Part shown: positions 1-7,449 of the stretch, piece after piece
How positions within the stretch are numbered: position 1 is the stretch's first letter
How the letters are laid out: the number at the start of each line of letters is the position of its first letter
From: Aliishimia sp963922415
GTDB taxonomy: Bacteria; Pseudomonadota; Alphaproteobacteria; Rhodobacterales; Rhodobacteraceae
DNA: 32,279 nucleotides
Direction of reading: 5' to 3'
NCBI GenBank assembly: GCA_963922415.1
Contig: CAWUIP010000024.1
Location: forward strand, 1 to 32,279
Made by a program: the position numbers and the translations under genes
Notes under the pieces: generated by a model
Databases searched by the model: none
The model's input: the letters and a program-made list of their open reading frames with translations, nothing else
Told to the model about the DNA's origin: nothing

Positions 1-300
1 AAACCGCGCTTCATTGGGCCAGTGCAACGACAACCTTGATGCAGGCACCGTCTTCACACCACGCCATTCACTTCCACCGGCGAAAACTGCCGACATGCGG
101 GACAAGGCCGACTTGTGCAATTGCGGCTATCGCTAACGCAGCATTTGTTAGCCTGTGCAGAAAGTTTGTTGTTGCGGTGCCGCGCGAGGCGCCGAAGCAG
201 TTGTTGCATGGCGTCGATTTAGCTCGAACCGAACCCAAACCTTCGCTACAGCGTGATCGGACAGCTCAGACTTGGGCAAACCAGATGTGTGTACTAGCGG
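1..300. other. Stretch with no supportable gene
   Basis: I see no convincing gene here. A plus-strand open frame (36-332) has no recognisable family, is rich in Arg, Pro and His, and runs into the 3' end of the minus-strand dehydrogenase. The stretch may hold the downstream flank of that gene or remnants of an older gene. No tRNA, clear terminator or repeat was seen. Confidence 0.5.
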
Positions 301-1530
301 CTATTTCCGGCGTAGTCTATATCCTAAGCTGATGTGGTCTGTGTTCCAAGAAGCTGTGCCGGCGACTGGTAGAGCGGTCACCCTAGAGGCTAGCTCCAGA
401 AAACCGCCTTCGGTGATATCGCAGATCGCGTTTCGGGCCATCCCGATGTTTGCGGCGTTCTGCATTTCAGCTGACAGGTTCGCGGCGGTGATACTTTCGC
501 ACCCAGAGGGCAATTCAGCCGCGATATGGCAGCGCCGCATCAGATCGGAGAATGCTCCAGGCAGCGCTTCTGCTTTTGCCACGCCTCCCAAAGCCTCCGC
601 AGCTCGGGCATAGTTTACGTGCCCTTCTTGTTTCGAGACCAGCCAAGGCAAGCTAACTTCCAAGGCTAGACCTGTCGCGAGCCCGTGGTGAACGCGTGCC
701 AACGACCCAAGCGCATGGCTGATGTTGTGACCCAAATGCGTGTTGCAGTTATGAAGCGCGAGCCCCGCAACCACGCTGCCCCAGAGAACTTTTGCACGTA
801 GGTTGATATCCGCGCCGTCCGCCACCGCACCCGGAAGGGCATCGTTCAGAATGCGCAGTGCTTCCAGACCGTATATCAAACCTGCAGGGCTTGTGTTTCT
901 CGCAGTGCAACCTTCCAATGCATGCGCGACCGCGTCAATGCCTGTCCAGGCGGTCAAGTGAGGCGGCAGGCTAAGCGTCAGTTCCGGATCGAGGATCGCC
1001 TGCGAGAACATGAGCTCCTCGCCCCAGAACCAGATCTTTGAGCCGTCAGTTTTTGAGATCACCGATGTGCGTGTGACTTCTGATCCAGTTCCGGCTGTCG
1101 TGGGTATGGCAATGGATGGAAGGCCGCTCTTCGGCAGTGGCTGAGCGGCCAGAGCAAACCTGTGAGCTGGCTGGTTACAAGGCGCAATCGCTGCAACCAG
1201 TTTGGCTGCGTCCATGGCAGCGCCACCGCCTAAACCAACGATTACCTCTGCGCTCGCAAGACGCGCCCGTTCGCACAGTGTGTCTACCAAAGTTTCTTTC
1301 GGTTCGCCCGAAACCTCAGCTGCGACCTCGACCGTGATACCCCTTTCGGACAACTGGTGTGCCAGCCTGTCTGTCACTCCAAGTTCGGCTAGGATCGTGT
1401 CGGCAATGACTAGAACGGGACCACCGCCTAAGGTGTTGACGAGGTCAGGTAGCTTGCGAGTTCGTCCAGCTCCGAAAGTAATGGGCGGGACCTGACCTAT
1501 GTTGAATGTTTGCAATACTGCCACCCCCAT
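301..1530 (-). CDS. Iron-containing alcohol dehydrogenase family protein
   Basis: A 409-residue member of the group III (iron-type) alcohol dehydrogenase family, which also includes maleylacetate reductases. These enzymes reduce aldehydes or ketones, or oxidise alcohols, with NAD(P) in the cytosol. The N-terminal nucleotide-binding half carries GGGAAMDAAK (about residues 101-110), where the family usually has GGGSxxD. PTTAGTGSE follows near 143-151. The metal ligands are present: Asp199 and His203 (GIDAVAHALE), His268 (LGHNISH) and His282 (VHHGLATG). Length is normal. The ATG at 1530 was chosen because the N-terminal strand starts soon after it; a GTG two codons later is an alternative. It is divergent from the NTF2-like gene. 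The substrate cannot be read from sequence. Confidence 0.88.
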   Translation of the reverse strand: MGVAVLQTFNIGQVPPITFGAGRTRKLPDLVNTLGGGPVLVIADTILAELGVTDRLAHQLSERGITVEVAAEVSGEPKETLVDTLCERARLASAEVIVGLGGGAAMDAAKLVAAIAPCNQPAHRFALAAQPLPKSGLPSIAIPTTAGTGSEVTRTSVISKTDGSKIWFWGEELMFSQAILDPELTLSLPPHLTAWTGIDAVAHALEGCTARNTSPAGLIYGLEALRILNDALPGAVADGADINLRAKVLWGSVVAGLALHNCNTHLGHNISHALGSLARVHHGLATGLALEVSLPWLVSKQEGHVNYARAAEALGGVAKAEALPGAFSDLMRRCHIAAELPSGCESITAANLSAEMQNAANIGMARNAICDITEGGFLELASRVTALPVAGTASWNTDHISLGYRLRRK

Positions 1531-1704
1531 TCCGATAGTTTCTATTTTGTTCTAAGCTTTTCCAGATGCTGAATTTGCTTCATGGTGTTGTCAGCAAGCT
1601 TTGCTGCAAGCTGCTAAATCAGACAGGACTGTTTCGCAACTTGGAATGTTACGATAGACATGTGCTTGCTTGAACAATTCAAACCAAAGAGACCAGCCAG
1701 CCCC

Positions 1705-2166
1705 ATGCCCGACCGTAATTTTGAACCCATGACGAAAGCCGAAGTTGTAACCGCACAAAGGGCTTGGGCAAAATGTGTCACCGATCAAGACGTGGACGGA
1801 TTGCTCGATCTCTACGACTTTGGCGATCCGGACGAGCCGCTTCTTTTCAAGCCAACCTTGGCGGACGTGATCCGCTTGGACGAGAAAGGGGCGCGCGCGT
1901 ATTTCGTCGGTGGTGACCCCGACTATCCGCAAGACAACGGGTTTCTGAAACGTGGTTGGAAGACGGTTGAATTCCAAAGTGCTGTTGGGCCCATCCTGAA
2001 AGCAGGCGGGCTCGGATACAAAGATATGGGTCATTACACCTTTGTGGATGGTGCGGGGAACGCGACGCGGGCCGACTATACGTTTGCCTATCACAAGCTA
2101 GGAGGACGCGTTTTAATCTCGTTGCATCACTCCTCGTTGACTTGGTTTCCTCCCATTGAGGATTGA
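1705..2166 (+). CDS. NTF2/SnoaL-like fold protein
   Basis: A protein of about 153 residues that resembles a small roseobacter family with an NTF2/SnoaL-like (cone-shaped alpha+beta) fold. Visible signs are an N-terminal helix with a KAEVVTAQRAW-type start, an internal LLFKPT segment, a YFVGG motif and a C-terminal LHHSS strand. From memory, relatives are sometimes labelled phosphoribosyl-AMP cyclohydrolase in databases, but the DCD, CHxG and SCF motifs of that enzyme are absent, so I do not accept that label. The start is uncertain: ATGs lie at 1660, 1705 and 1729, none with a strong ribosome binding site. I chose 1705; 1729 is equally plausible. A VOC gene follows 56 bases later and the two may be co-transcribed. 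The function is unknown. Confidence 0.7.
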   Translation: MPDRNFEPMTKAEVVTAQRAWAKCVTDQDVDGLLDLYDFGDPDEPLLFKPTLADVIRLDEKGARAYFVGGDPDYPQDNGFLKRGWKTVEFQSAVGPILKAGGLGYKDMGHYTFVDGAGNATRADYTFAYHKLGGRVLISLHHSSLTWFPPIED

Positions 2167-2222
2167 ACCTGAGGAAACTGTGAAAAGAAAGAAACGATAC
2201 TTTCCATGAAGGACAGCAACTC

Positions 2223-2615
2223 ATGTCTCTCAATTATGTTATGCTTGGCTCAAACAACGTAGAAAAAGCGCGCGACTTTTACGATGCAGTTATGCCCGCG
2301 CTTGGAGGCAAGTTAACTGCTGAGTATATGCCTCACGCATTCTGCTACGAGTTGCGAGGGGGCGGGCGCGTTTGGGTTGCAACGCCGCATAACGAACAGA
2401 CGGCTGTATCCGGAAACGGAAATATGGTTGGTTTTGCCTGCGAGACCAAAGCAGAGGTCGACGACGCGCATCGGATCGCTCTGGCCGAGGGTGGAACCAA
2501 TGAAGGAGACCCAGGACCGAGGCCAATGTACGGGCCCGACTTCTATGGTGCCTATGTCCGCGATCTAGATGGCAACAAAATGAGCTTTGTTTACCTGGGT
2601 ACGGACAAAGACTAG
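2223..2615 (+). CDS. VOC family (glyoxalase/bleomycin-resistance-like) protein
   Basis: A 130-residue single-module vicinal oxygen chelate protein. It opens with the usual LNYVMLGSNNVEKARDFYDA-type strand-helix, which is the first beta-alpha-beta unit. It ends with a YVRDLDGNKMSF strand, the family's typical RDPDGN ending. Such proteins bind a divalent metal and act as isomerases, dioxygenases or resistance proteins; the exact reaction cannot be inferred. A ribosome binding site (AAGGA) lies about 8 bases before the ATG. It follows the NTF2-like gene and is followed by a hairpin shared with the convergent adhC. Confidence 0.85.
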   Translation: MSLNYVMLGSNNVEKARDFYDAVMPALGGKLTAEYMPHAFCYELRGGGRVWVATPHNEQTAVSGNGNMVGFACETKAEVDDAHRIALAEGGTNEGDPGPRPMYGPDFYGAYVRDLDGNKMSFVYLGTDKD

Positions 2616-2628
2616 CAAGCGTTTGGTT

Positions 2629-2662
2629 CCCGGTCTTGCTCGGGTGCTTAAGCAAGACCGGG
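2629..2662. terminator. Convergent hairpin between VOC gene and adhC
   Basis: A perfect 12-bp inverted repeat (2629-2640 with 2651-2662, arm CCCGGTCTTGCT) encloses a 10-base loop. It sits between the stop codons of two convergent genes at 2615 and 2675. Neither side has a strong T-run, so it is best read as a bidirectional terminator or 3'-end-stabilising hairpin. Confidence 0.65.
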
Positions 2663-2674
2663 AGTGCCCAGAAC

Positions 2675-3838
2675 TCAGACCGAAACGATTTTTCCAGGCA
2701 ACGAGTTTACTGTCATTGTCTCTTCCGGCTGGAAGTGGATGACAGATCGGATCGATTCCCCTGCTTTGAGCAGGTCAAAGGCAGTGTTGATTTGTTCATG
2801 GTGCATATGGTGCGTGATGTAGGGGTCCACATCAAAATCACCGCGCAGCCATTCGTCCACCATGCCGGGTAGTTGGCTGCGGCCCAAGACGCCGCCAAAT
2901 GCCGTTCCCCGCCAGACGCGACCAGTAACAAGTTGGAAAGGGCGGGTGGAGATTTCCTGTCCAGCACCGGCCACGCCAATGACGGTGCATTCGCCCCAGC
3001 CCTTGTGGCAGGCTTCAAGCGCCGACCGCATGAGATCTACGTTTCCAACCGCTTCAAAGGTGTAGTCCAAACCGCCATTGGTCATCTCGATCAAGACTTC
3101 ATGGATCGGTGAAGAATGGTCCTTGGGGTTTACGCACTCGGTCGCCCCAAGCGACTTTGCGAGCGGAAACTTGTTCGGGTTCACGTCGATCCCGATGATG
3201 CGCGAGGCGCCTTTGAGAACGGCACCTTGAATGACGGCCATGCCCACGGCACCGAGCCCGAAGACGGCGACCGTAGAACCGGGCTCAACTTTTGCGGTGT
3301 TGCGGACGGCACCAATGCCGGTCGGCACCGCGCAACCCATTACCGAGGCCTTGGACAGGGGTGCGTCCTTGGAGATTTTTGCGACCGAGATTTCCGGTAG
3401 GACCGTGTATTCGCTGAACGTACTTGTGCCCATGTAGTGCAAGATCTGCTTGCCTTTGTATGAGAACCGAGACGTGCCGTCGGGCATAACACCTGCGCCT
3501 TGGGTCGCGCGGATCGTCTGACACAAGTTGGTCTTGCCAGACTTGATGTAGGGGCAATTCGGGTCCTCAGGCACGTAGAGCGGGATCACGTGATCGCCGG
3601 GTTTGACCGAAGTCACACCCTTGCCAACTTCTTCGACAATGCCGCAGCCTTCATGGCCTAATATGCATGGGAATAGGCCTTCGGGGTCTTCACCGGACAG
3701 CGTGAAGACGTCTGTGTGGCACAAGCTCGTTGTAACGATCCGAACAAGGACCTCACCGTCCTTTGGGCCTTCCAAGTCAATTTCTTCGATCTCCAAAGGC
3801 TGGTTTGGCCCCCAGGCGATAGCGGCGCGTGTCTTCAT
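2675..3838 (-). CDS. adhC: S-(hydroxymethyl)glutathione dehydrogenase (class III alcohol dehydrogenase)
   Basis: A 387-residue zinc-type medium-chain dehydrogenase. Class III enzymes oxidise S-hydroxymethylglutathione, formed from formaldehyde and glutathione, with NAD+, and can also reduce S-nitrosoglutathione. Catalytic zinc ligands are visible: Cys40 (SLCHTD), His62 (GHEGCG) and Cys169 (MGCAVPTG). The coenzyme fold shows GLGAVG, and the class III segments ATQGAG..PDGTSRF and TGRVWRGTAFGG are clear. The structural-zinc loop is odd: relatives have four Cys, but here only Cys95 and Cys106 remain, with Asp92 and Ile98 at the other two positions. An extra tail of about 15 residues follows the usual end. 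It is divergent from an Rrf2 regulator, which may control it. No S-formylglutathione hydrolase gene is adjacent. Confidence 0.92.
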   Translation of the reverse strand: MKTRAAIAWGPNQPLEIEEIDLEGPKDGEVLVRIVTTSLCHTDVFTLSGEDPEGLFPCILGHEGCGIVEEVGKGVTSVKPGDHVIPLYVPEDPNCPYIKSGKTNLCQTIRATQGAGVMPDGTSRFSYKGKQILHYMGTSTFSEYTVLPEISVAKISKDAPLSKASVMGCAVPTGIGAVRNTAKVEPGSTVAVFGLGAVGMAVIQGAVLKGASRIIGIDVNPNKFPLAKSLGATECVNPKDHSSPIHEVLIEMTNGGLDYTFEAVGNVDLMRSALEACHKGWGECTVIGVAGAGQEISTRPFQLVTGRVWRGTAFGGVLGRSQLPGMVDEWLRGDFDVDPYITHHMHHEQINTAFDLLKAGESIRSVIHFQPEETMTVNSLPGKIVSV

Positions 3839-4014
3839 GGTATTTATCCTCCCCTTGGATCATCGATTGAACCGGTATTGGGTGTGCGCGATGGTGTATT
3901 GGATGTTGGATCAAAAACACGCATGGCTTGGAAATCCGATGTATTGAGGCTAAGCGAGCGGTATCCCTTTCGCAACTGCTTAAGTTACGAACCGAAATGG
4001 GTTAGACAGCCAAC
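3839..4014. promoter_or_regulatory. Divergent adhC/rrf2 intergenic region with GTATTG repeats
   Basis: A 176-base gap between divergent starts, so it must hold promoters for both directions. The word GTATTGG occurs at 3875-3881 and 3896-3902, a 21-base period (about two helical turns). GTATTG recurs at 3941-3946. These are candidate binding sites for the adjacent Rrf2 protein, by position only. I could not assign -35/-10 elements with confidence. Confidence 0.35.
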
Positions 4015-4443
4015 ATGATGAAACGTAACTCTCGCCTATCTCTCGCGTTGCACACGTTGTCCCACATGGCCCAAGACATCGACCGGACGCAGACATCCTC
4101 GGAAATCGCGGACCATGCCGGTACCAATCCCGTCGTTGTCAGGCGGGTTCTAGGAAAGCTGCGTAAAGCCGGGCTGCTGACATCGGAACGTGGTCATTCA
4201 GGGGGTTGGCGGTTGGCGCGTCCATCGCATGAGATCTCCTTGGCCGACGTCTATCTTGCGCTTGAAGAAAGCCTAGTAGCACCCCGATCAGAGCCTGAAC
4301 CGCATTCATGCCAGGTTGAGCGACATTTGGAAGGCAGGGTGATTGAAATTCTGAACGAGGTCGAAGCCACCCTGTTAGATCGGTTGTCGGCCACGACAAT
4401 TGCCGAGACCGGTGGCGACGAACCTCAACTCGAGAACCTGTAG
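4015..4443 (+). CDS. Rrf2 family transcriptional regulator
   Basis: A 142-residue winged-helix repressor of the Rrf2 family. The N-terminal helices carry a SRLSLALHTLSHMA-type start, then SSEIADHAGTNPVVVRRVLGKL as the DNA-recognition region (about residues 27-49) and GLLTSERGHSGGWRLAR as the wing. The three-cysteine cluster used by IscR or NsrR to bind an iron-sulfur centre is absent; only one Cys (HSCQ) is seen. It is therefore closer to the YwnA/CymR-like non-cluster branch. Two adjacent ATG codons open the gene and either could serve. Its divergent placement beside adhC suggests control of formaldehyde or nitrosative detoxification, which is inference. Confidence 0.85.
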   Translation: MMKRNSRLSLALHTLSHMAQDIDRTQTSSEIADHAGTNPVVVRRVLGKLRKAGLLTSERGHSGGWRLARPSHEISLADVYLALEESLVAPRSEPEPHSCQVERHLEGRVIEILNEVEATLLDRLSATTIAETGGDEPQLENL

Positions 4444-4513
4444 TGCCGCACATTTTCGCTCTCCTTCGAAATCTGGACCTTGTCAGGCCAAGCAAATCAA
4501 AGAGCCTTCCCAC

Positions 4514-5935
4514 ATGACGAACCAGCTTCCCCTTTGGCAGTGGACAGCAACCGATATCGCAATGGCGACGCGCAACGGAACACTCAGCGCGACTGAGGCG
4601 ACCGAAGCCGCGATTGCGCGGATGGAGGCCGCCAATCCGGCGCTGAATGCCGTCGTCGAAAGTCTCGCGGATGAGGCGCGAACGGAAGCAGTAGCCCTAG
4701 ACCGCAGCACAGCGCCCAAAGGCCCGCTGCATGGCGTGCCGGTCACGATCAAGATCAACGTAGATCAAAAAGGCCATGCGACATCCAATGGTGTGACGGC
4801 CTTCAAGGACGTTATCGCACCCGAGGACGCGCCGGTTGTTCGCAACCTCAAGGCCGCGGGCGCAGTTGTTATTGGTCGCACAAACACACCGGAGTTTTCT
4901 TTCCGGGCCGACACAGACAACCCGCTCTATGGTCGAACGCACAACCCGTGGGGGCCCCATGTCTCTGCCGGTGGGTCGTCGGGCGGTGCAGGTGCAGCAG
5001 TCATGGCGGGGATCGGCGCGCTCGCACATGGCAATGACATCGGTGGCTCGCTTCGGTTTCCGGCGTCTGCCAACGGCGCCGTGACCGTGAAGCCCGGTTT
5101 GGGGCGCGTGCCTGCCTTCAACCCGAGCCAGACATCAGAACGGGGCCTCCTGGCGCAATCCATGTCCACGCAAGGGCTGATCGTACGGACCGCGTCCGAT
5201 CTGCATCTTTCGATGCCAGCACTGATCGCTCCCGATCCGCGCGACCCGTTTCATGTCGCGATGCCATGGCGTGGCCCGCCGTTGGCGTCTCCTACTCGGG
5301 TCGCTGTGGCCCGCGATGACTTCGGTTTTGGAATGCATCCCGACGTTGCAAAGGCGCTGGACAAAGCGGCATCGGCGCTCGCAGATGCAGGGTACGTATT
5401 AAACGACGTAGAACCGCCGCTCGCGCAGGAAACCGGCGAGGTTGGCTATCGCGCACTCTTGACTGAAGTGAATGCGCTGCTTGGCCCTGATATCCGTACA
5501 TACGGCTCTACCGAAATCAATACACTGTTTGATCGGTACTACCGTCAATTTCCGCCATTTGAAGGCAATGACCTTCTTCGCATGTTTGCGCGCCGGACCT
5601 ACTATGCGCGTCAGTGGGAGCTCTTTCTCGAGAAGTACCCTCTGGTACTCACTCCGTTGTTACTGAAACCCTACTTTTCGCCAGGACGCGATGCAAAAGG
5701 TGCGGACGGTGTACGAGACGCTTTGGGGTGTTCGCACTGGTCATTCATTATGAATTTTCTTGGTTTGCCGGCCGGTAACCTGCCTACGCATATCGCGGAT
5801 TTGCCCGCCGGACCGAGCCCGATTGGCGTTCAAATTGTCGGGCGTCGATGGCGCGAGGACCTCATTGTTGACGCGATGCAGGCCATTGAAGCGCGCATCC
5901 CTCCTGCTTGCACGACACTCTGGGCGAGAAGATAG
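4514..5935 (+). CDS. Amidase (amidase signature family)
   Basis: A 473-residue serine hydrolase of the amidase signature family, which splits carboxamides to acid plus ammonia. The Ser-cisSer-Lys triad can be placed at Lys80 (PVTIKIN), Ser155 (AGGSSGG) and Ser179 (GNDIGGSLRFPA). Length matches the family. I use the ATG at 4514 because the normal amidase N-terminus begins there; an in-frame extension upstream to 4400 overlaps the rrf2 3' end and has no family character. There are no GatB/GatC neighbours, so a role as the tRNA amidotransferase subunit is unlikely. The substrate is unknown. It is convergent with the next GNAT gene. Confidence 0.9.
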   Translation: MTNQLPLWQWTATDIAMATRNGTLSATEATEAAIARMEAANPALNAVVESLADEARTEAVALDRSTAPKGPLHGVPVTIKINVDQKGHATSNGVTAFKDVIAPEDAPVVRNLKAAGAVVIGRTNTPEFSFRADTDNPLYGRTHNPWGPHVSAGGSSGGAGAAVMAGIGALAHGNDIGGSLRFPASANGAVTVKPGLGRVPAFNPSQTSERGLLAQSMSTQGLIVRTASDLHLSMPALIAPDPRDPFHVAMPWRGPPLASPTRVAVARDDFGFGMHPDVAKALDKAASALADAGYVLNDVEPPLAQETGEVGYRALLTEVNALLGPDIRTYGSTEINTLFDRYYRQFPPFEGNDLLRMFARRTYYARQWELFLEKYPLVLTPLLLKPYFSPGRDAKGADGVRDALGCSHWSFIMNFLGLPAGNLPTHIADLPAGPSPIGVQIVGRRWREDLIVDAMQAIEARIPPACTTLWARR

Positions 5936-5986
5936 AGTGTCCTGACACTTCGATTGTTCGCTATTTGGAACCCTGATCTCATCGGG

Positions 5987-6418
5987 CTAACCATCTCGGT
6001 GCCACTCCATGCGGATCTCGGGAATGCCATCGACACCACTCTCTTTGCTACCCACTTCGACAAACCCTTCACGCCTGTAGAACGCGTGCGCCTTGGTATT
6101 GGGCGCGTGGCTCCAAAGCTGCAACCAATCGCGCCCCTCCTTGACCCGATCCATCAGAGCTTTGCCGACACCGTTCCCGGGCCGAGCGGTGTAAAGGCCC
6201 ATGATTTGGCTCTCTTCCGTGTTGAAGGATAAGTACCCTTGGATCGGGTCTCCGACGACCCAGAATTCACGCACGGGTATGCCCGCGCGGATCATCTCTT
6301 CGATTGCCTGTGGTGCATGCTGTCTGAGCAGCCAGTCCTTTGCATCGATCCAATCGTTTACAATGGCCGCGCAGGCCGGAGCATCGTTTGGATTGGCGCG
6401 TCTTGTCTCAATGGTCAT
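5987..6418 (-). CDS. GNAT family N-acetyltransferase
   Basis: A 143-residue protein with the GNAT fold, which transfers an acyl group from acyl-CoA to an amine. The N-terminal RRANPNDAPACAAIVNDWI helix, a LYTARPGNGVGKALMDRV segment (motif A, the CoA pyrophosphate loop) and an AFYRREGF ending (motif B) are visible. It lies 33 bases beyond the small CTDPGC gene on the same strand, so it could be the last gene of the hisI-led operon, or independent. The substrate cannot be told. Confidence 0.82.
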   Translation of the reverse strand: MTIETRRANPNDAPACAAIVNDWIDAKDWLLRQHAPQAIEEMIRAGIPVREFWVVGDPIQGYLSFNTEESQIMGLYTARPGNGVGKALMDRVKEGRDWLQLWSHAPNTKAHAFYRREGFVEVGSKESGVDGIPEIRMEWHRDG

Positions 6419-6451
6419 CGTGGCATCTCCGCAGGGGCGTGGCGCTAAGGA

Positions 6452-6703
6452 TCATAGAACTGCAGCCACGTCGCTTCCAACAATCTGCGATGGCTGTTTG
6501 TGGACAAGAGCCCTGATTTCCTGAAAGCCCAGTGTGACGATCCTGATCTCTGTTGCCGGACCTTCGCACCCTGGGTCCGTGCAGACCGTCTCCCGCACCG
6601 AGACAAGGCACTGCGCACCGTGCCCCAGTTGATCACGAACCAAGCGTTTGACCCGTTGTGCGTGCCAAAAGGAACTGGCGCGTTCTCGCAGAGTAACGTC
6701 CAT
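6452..6703 (-). CDS. Small CTDPGC-motif protein next to a COG0523 operon
   Basis: An 83-residue protein with two cysteines in a CTDPGC motif (about residues 41-46), followed by a GPATEIRIVTL strand and an ALVHKQP ending. From memory this resembles a small alphaproteobacterial family with CxxPGC...VETVI...HKP architecture. Some members carry a misleading nitrate reductase label, and I recall some sitting near CobW-type GTPases. It begins two bases after the ribD-like stop with GAGG seven bases before the ATG, so it is translated with that gene. The cysteines could bind a metal and the protein could be a partner of the GTPase; both ideas are inference. No catalytic domain is seen. Confidence 0.65.
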   Translation of the reverse strand: MDVTLRERASSFWHAQRVKRLVRDQLGHGAQCLVSVRETVCTDPGCEGPATEIRIVTLGFQEIRALVHKQPSQIVGSDVAAVL

Positions 6704-6705
6704 CG

Positions 6706-7449
6706 CTAAGCCTCAGTTACAAGCGGTTGCTGCGAAAGGTCTGAACGCATTCGCGTCAAAGCCATGCCGTCCGATGCGTGAAGTTCCAGAAAGTACGGGT
6801 CATCGCTGTGAACAGCAACCGTCGTAAGTCCAATGGCGCCCATCCAGCGCGTCACCACATCGGTTGATTTCTGCACGCAGTCTATCACGCGCGTTCGTGT
6901 CTCAAGCATCAGACCCACGCGGGACGTTTTCAAGACCGCATCGACACCGTCAGGGATCATGCGGAAGTCGACGTCACTTATGACCAGCTCTGGCGTGCCG
7001 GTGCGAACGCGATGGAAAAAGCCCGACATCACGGTCTCAGCAGCGTCCGCACACAGACCGACGTTTACGGCGATCCCGGCGCGCCTCAATCTCTCGAAGC
7101 CACCGCCATTCACGCGAGGGTCAGGGTCTTGAATTGCGCAGACGACACGCGAGATGCCCGCCGCTATGATCGCATCGGCACAAGGTGGTGTCTTGCCCCA
7201 ATGGCAACACGGTTCAAGGGTCACGTAGAGCGTGGCACCTCTCGCGCACTCACCTGCCATATCGAGCGCTTTGCGCTCGGCATGGGGGCGGCCACCAGGA
7301 TGTGTGGCCGCTTCGGCAATGATCGCACCGCTGTGCACTATCACGCAGCCGACGGGTGGGTTCGGCCAGACATGACCCCGCGCGCCTCTGGCTAGGTCCA
7401 GGGCGCGCATCATGAAAGACAGGTCAGAGTTGGGTCGGGTTGGGGACAT
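6706..7449 (-). CDS. RibD-like pyrimidine deaminase with a non-canonical C-terminus
   Basis: A protein of about 247 residues. Residues 1-150 match the deaminase domain of riboflavin enzyme RibD, which deaminates the GTP-derived diaminopyrimidine intermediate. Zinc site residues are present: His56 and Glu58 (PHAERK), Cys81 and Cys90 (PCCHWGKTPPC). Full RibD is about 360 residues with a C-terminal reductase. Here only about 95 residues follow, and they do not show the usual reductase start or NADPH motif. The start at 7449 was chosen for its GGAAG 9 bases upstream; it overlaps hisI by 26 bases, implying coupling. An ATG at 7455 is an alternative. It is part of the putative Zur-controlled leftward operon. 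The reaction may be RibD deamination only, or a different nucleotide deamination. Confidence 0.78.
   Translation of the reverse strand: MSPTRPNSDLSFMMRALDLARGARGHVWPNPPVGCVIVHSGAIIAEAATHPGGRPHAERKALDMAGECARGATLYVTLEPCCHWGKTPPCADAIIAAGISRVVCAIQDPDPRVNGGGFERLRRAGIAVNVGLCADAAETVMSGFFHRVRTGTPELVISDVDFRMIPDGVDAVLKTSRVGLMLETRTRVIDCVQKSTDVVTRWMGAIGLTTVAVHSDDPYFLELHASDGMALTRMRSDLSQQPLVTEA

Noticed and set aside
36..332. 98-codon plus-strand frame at the left edge
   Set aside because: No family character, and it runs into the 3' end of the minus-strand dehydrogenase.
5936..5949. Short inverted repeat AGTGTC-CT-GACACT after the amidase
   Set aside because: The loop is only two bases and there is no T-run, so it is not a credible terminator; it may be chance.
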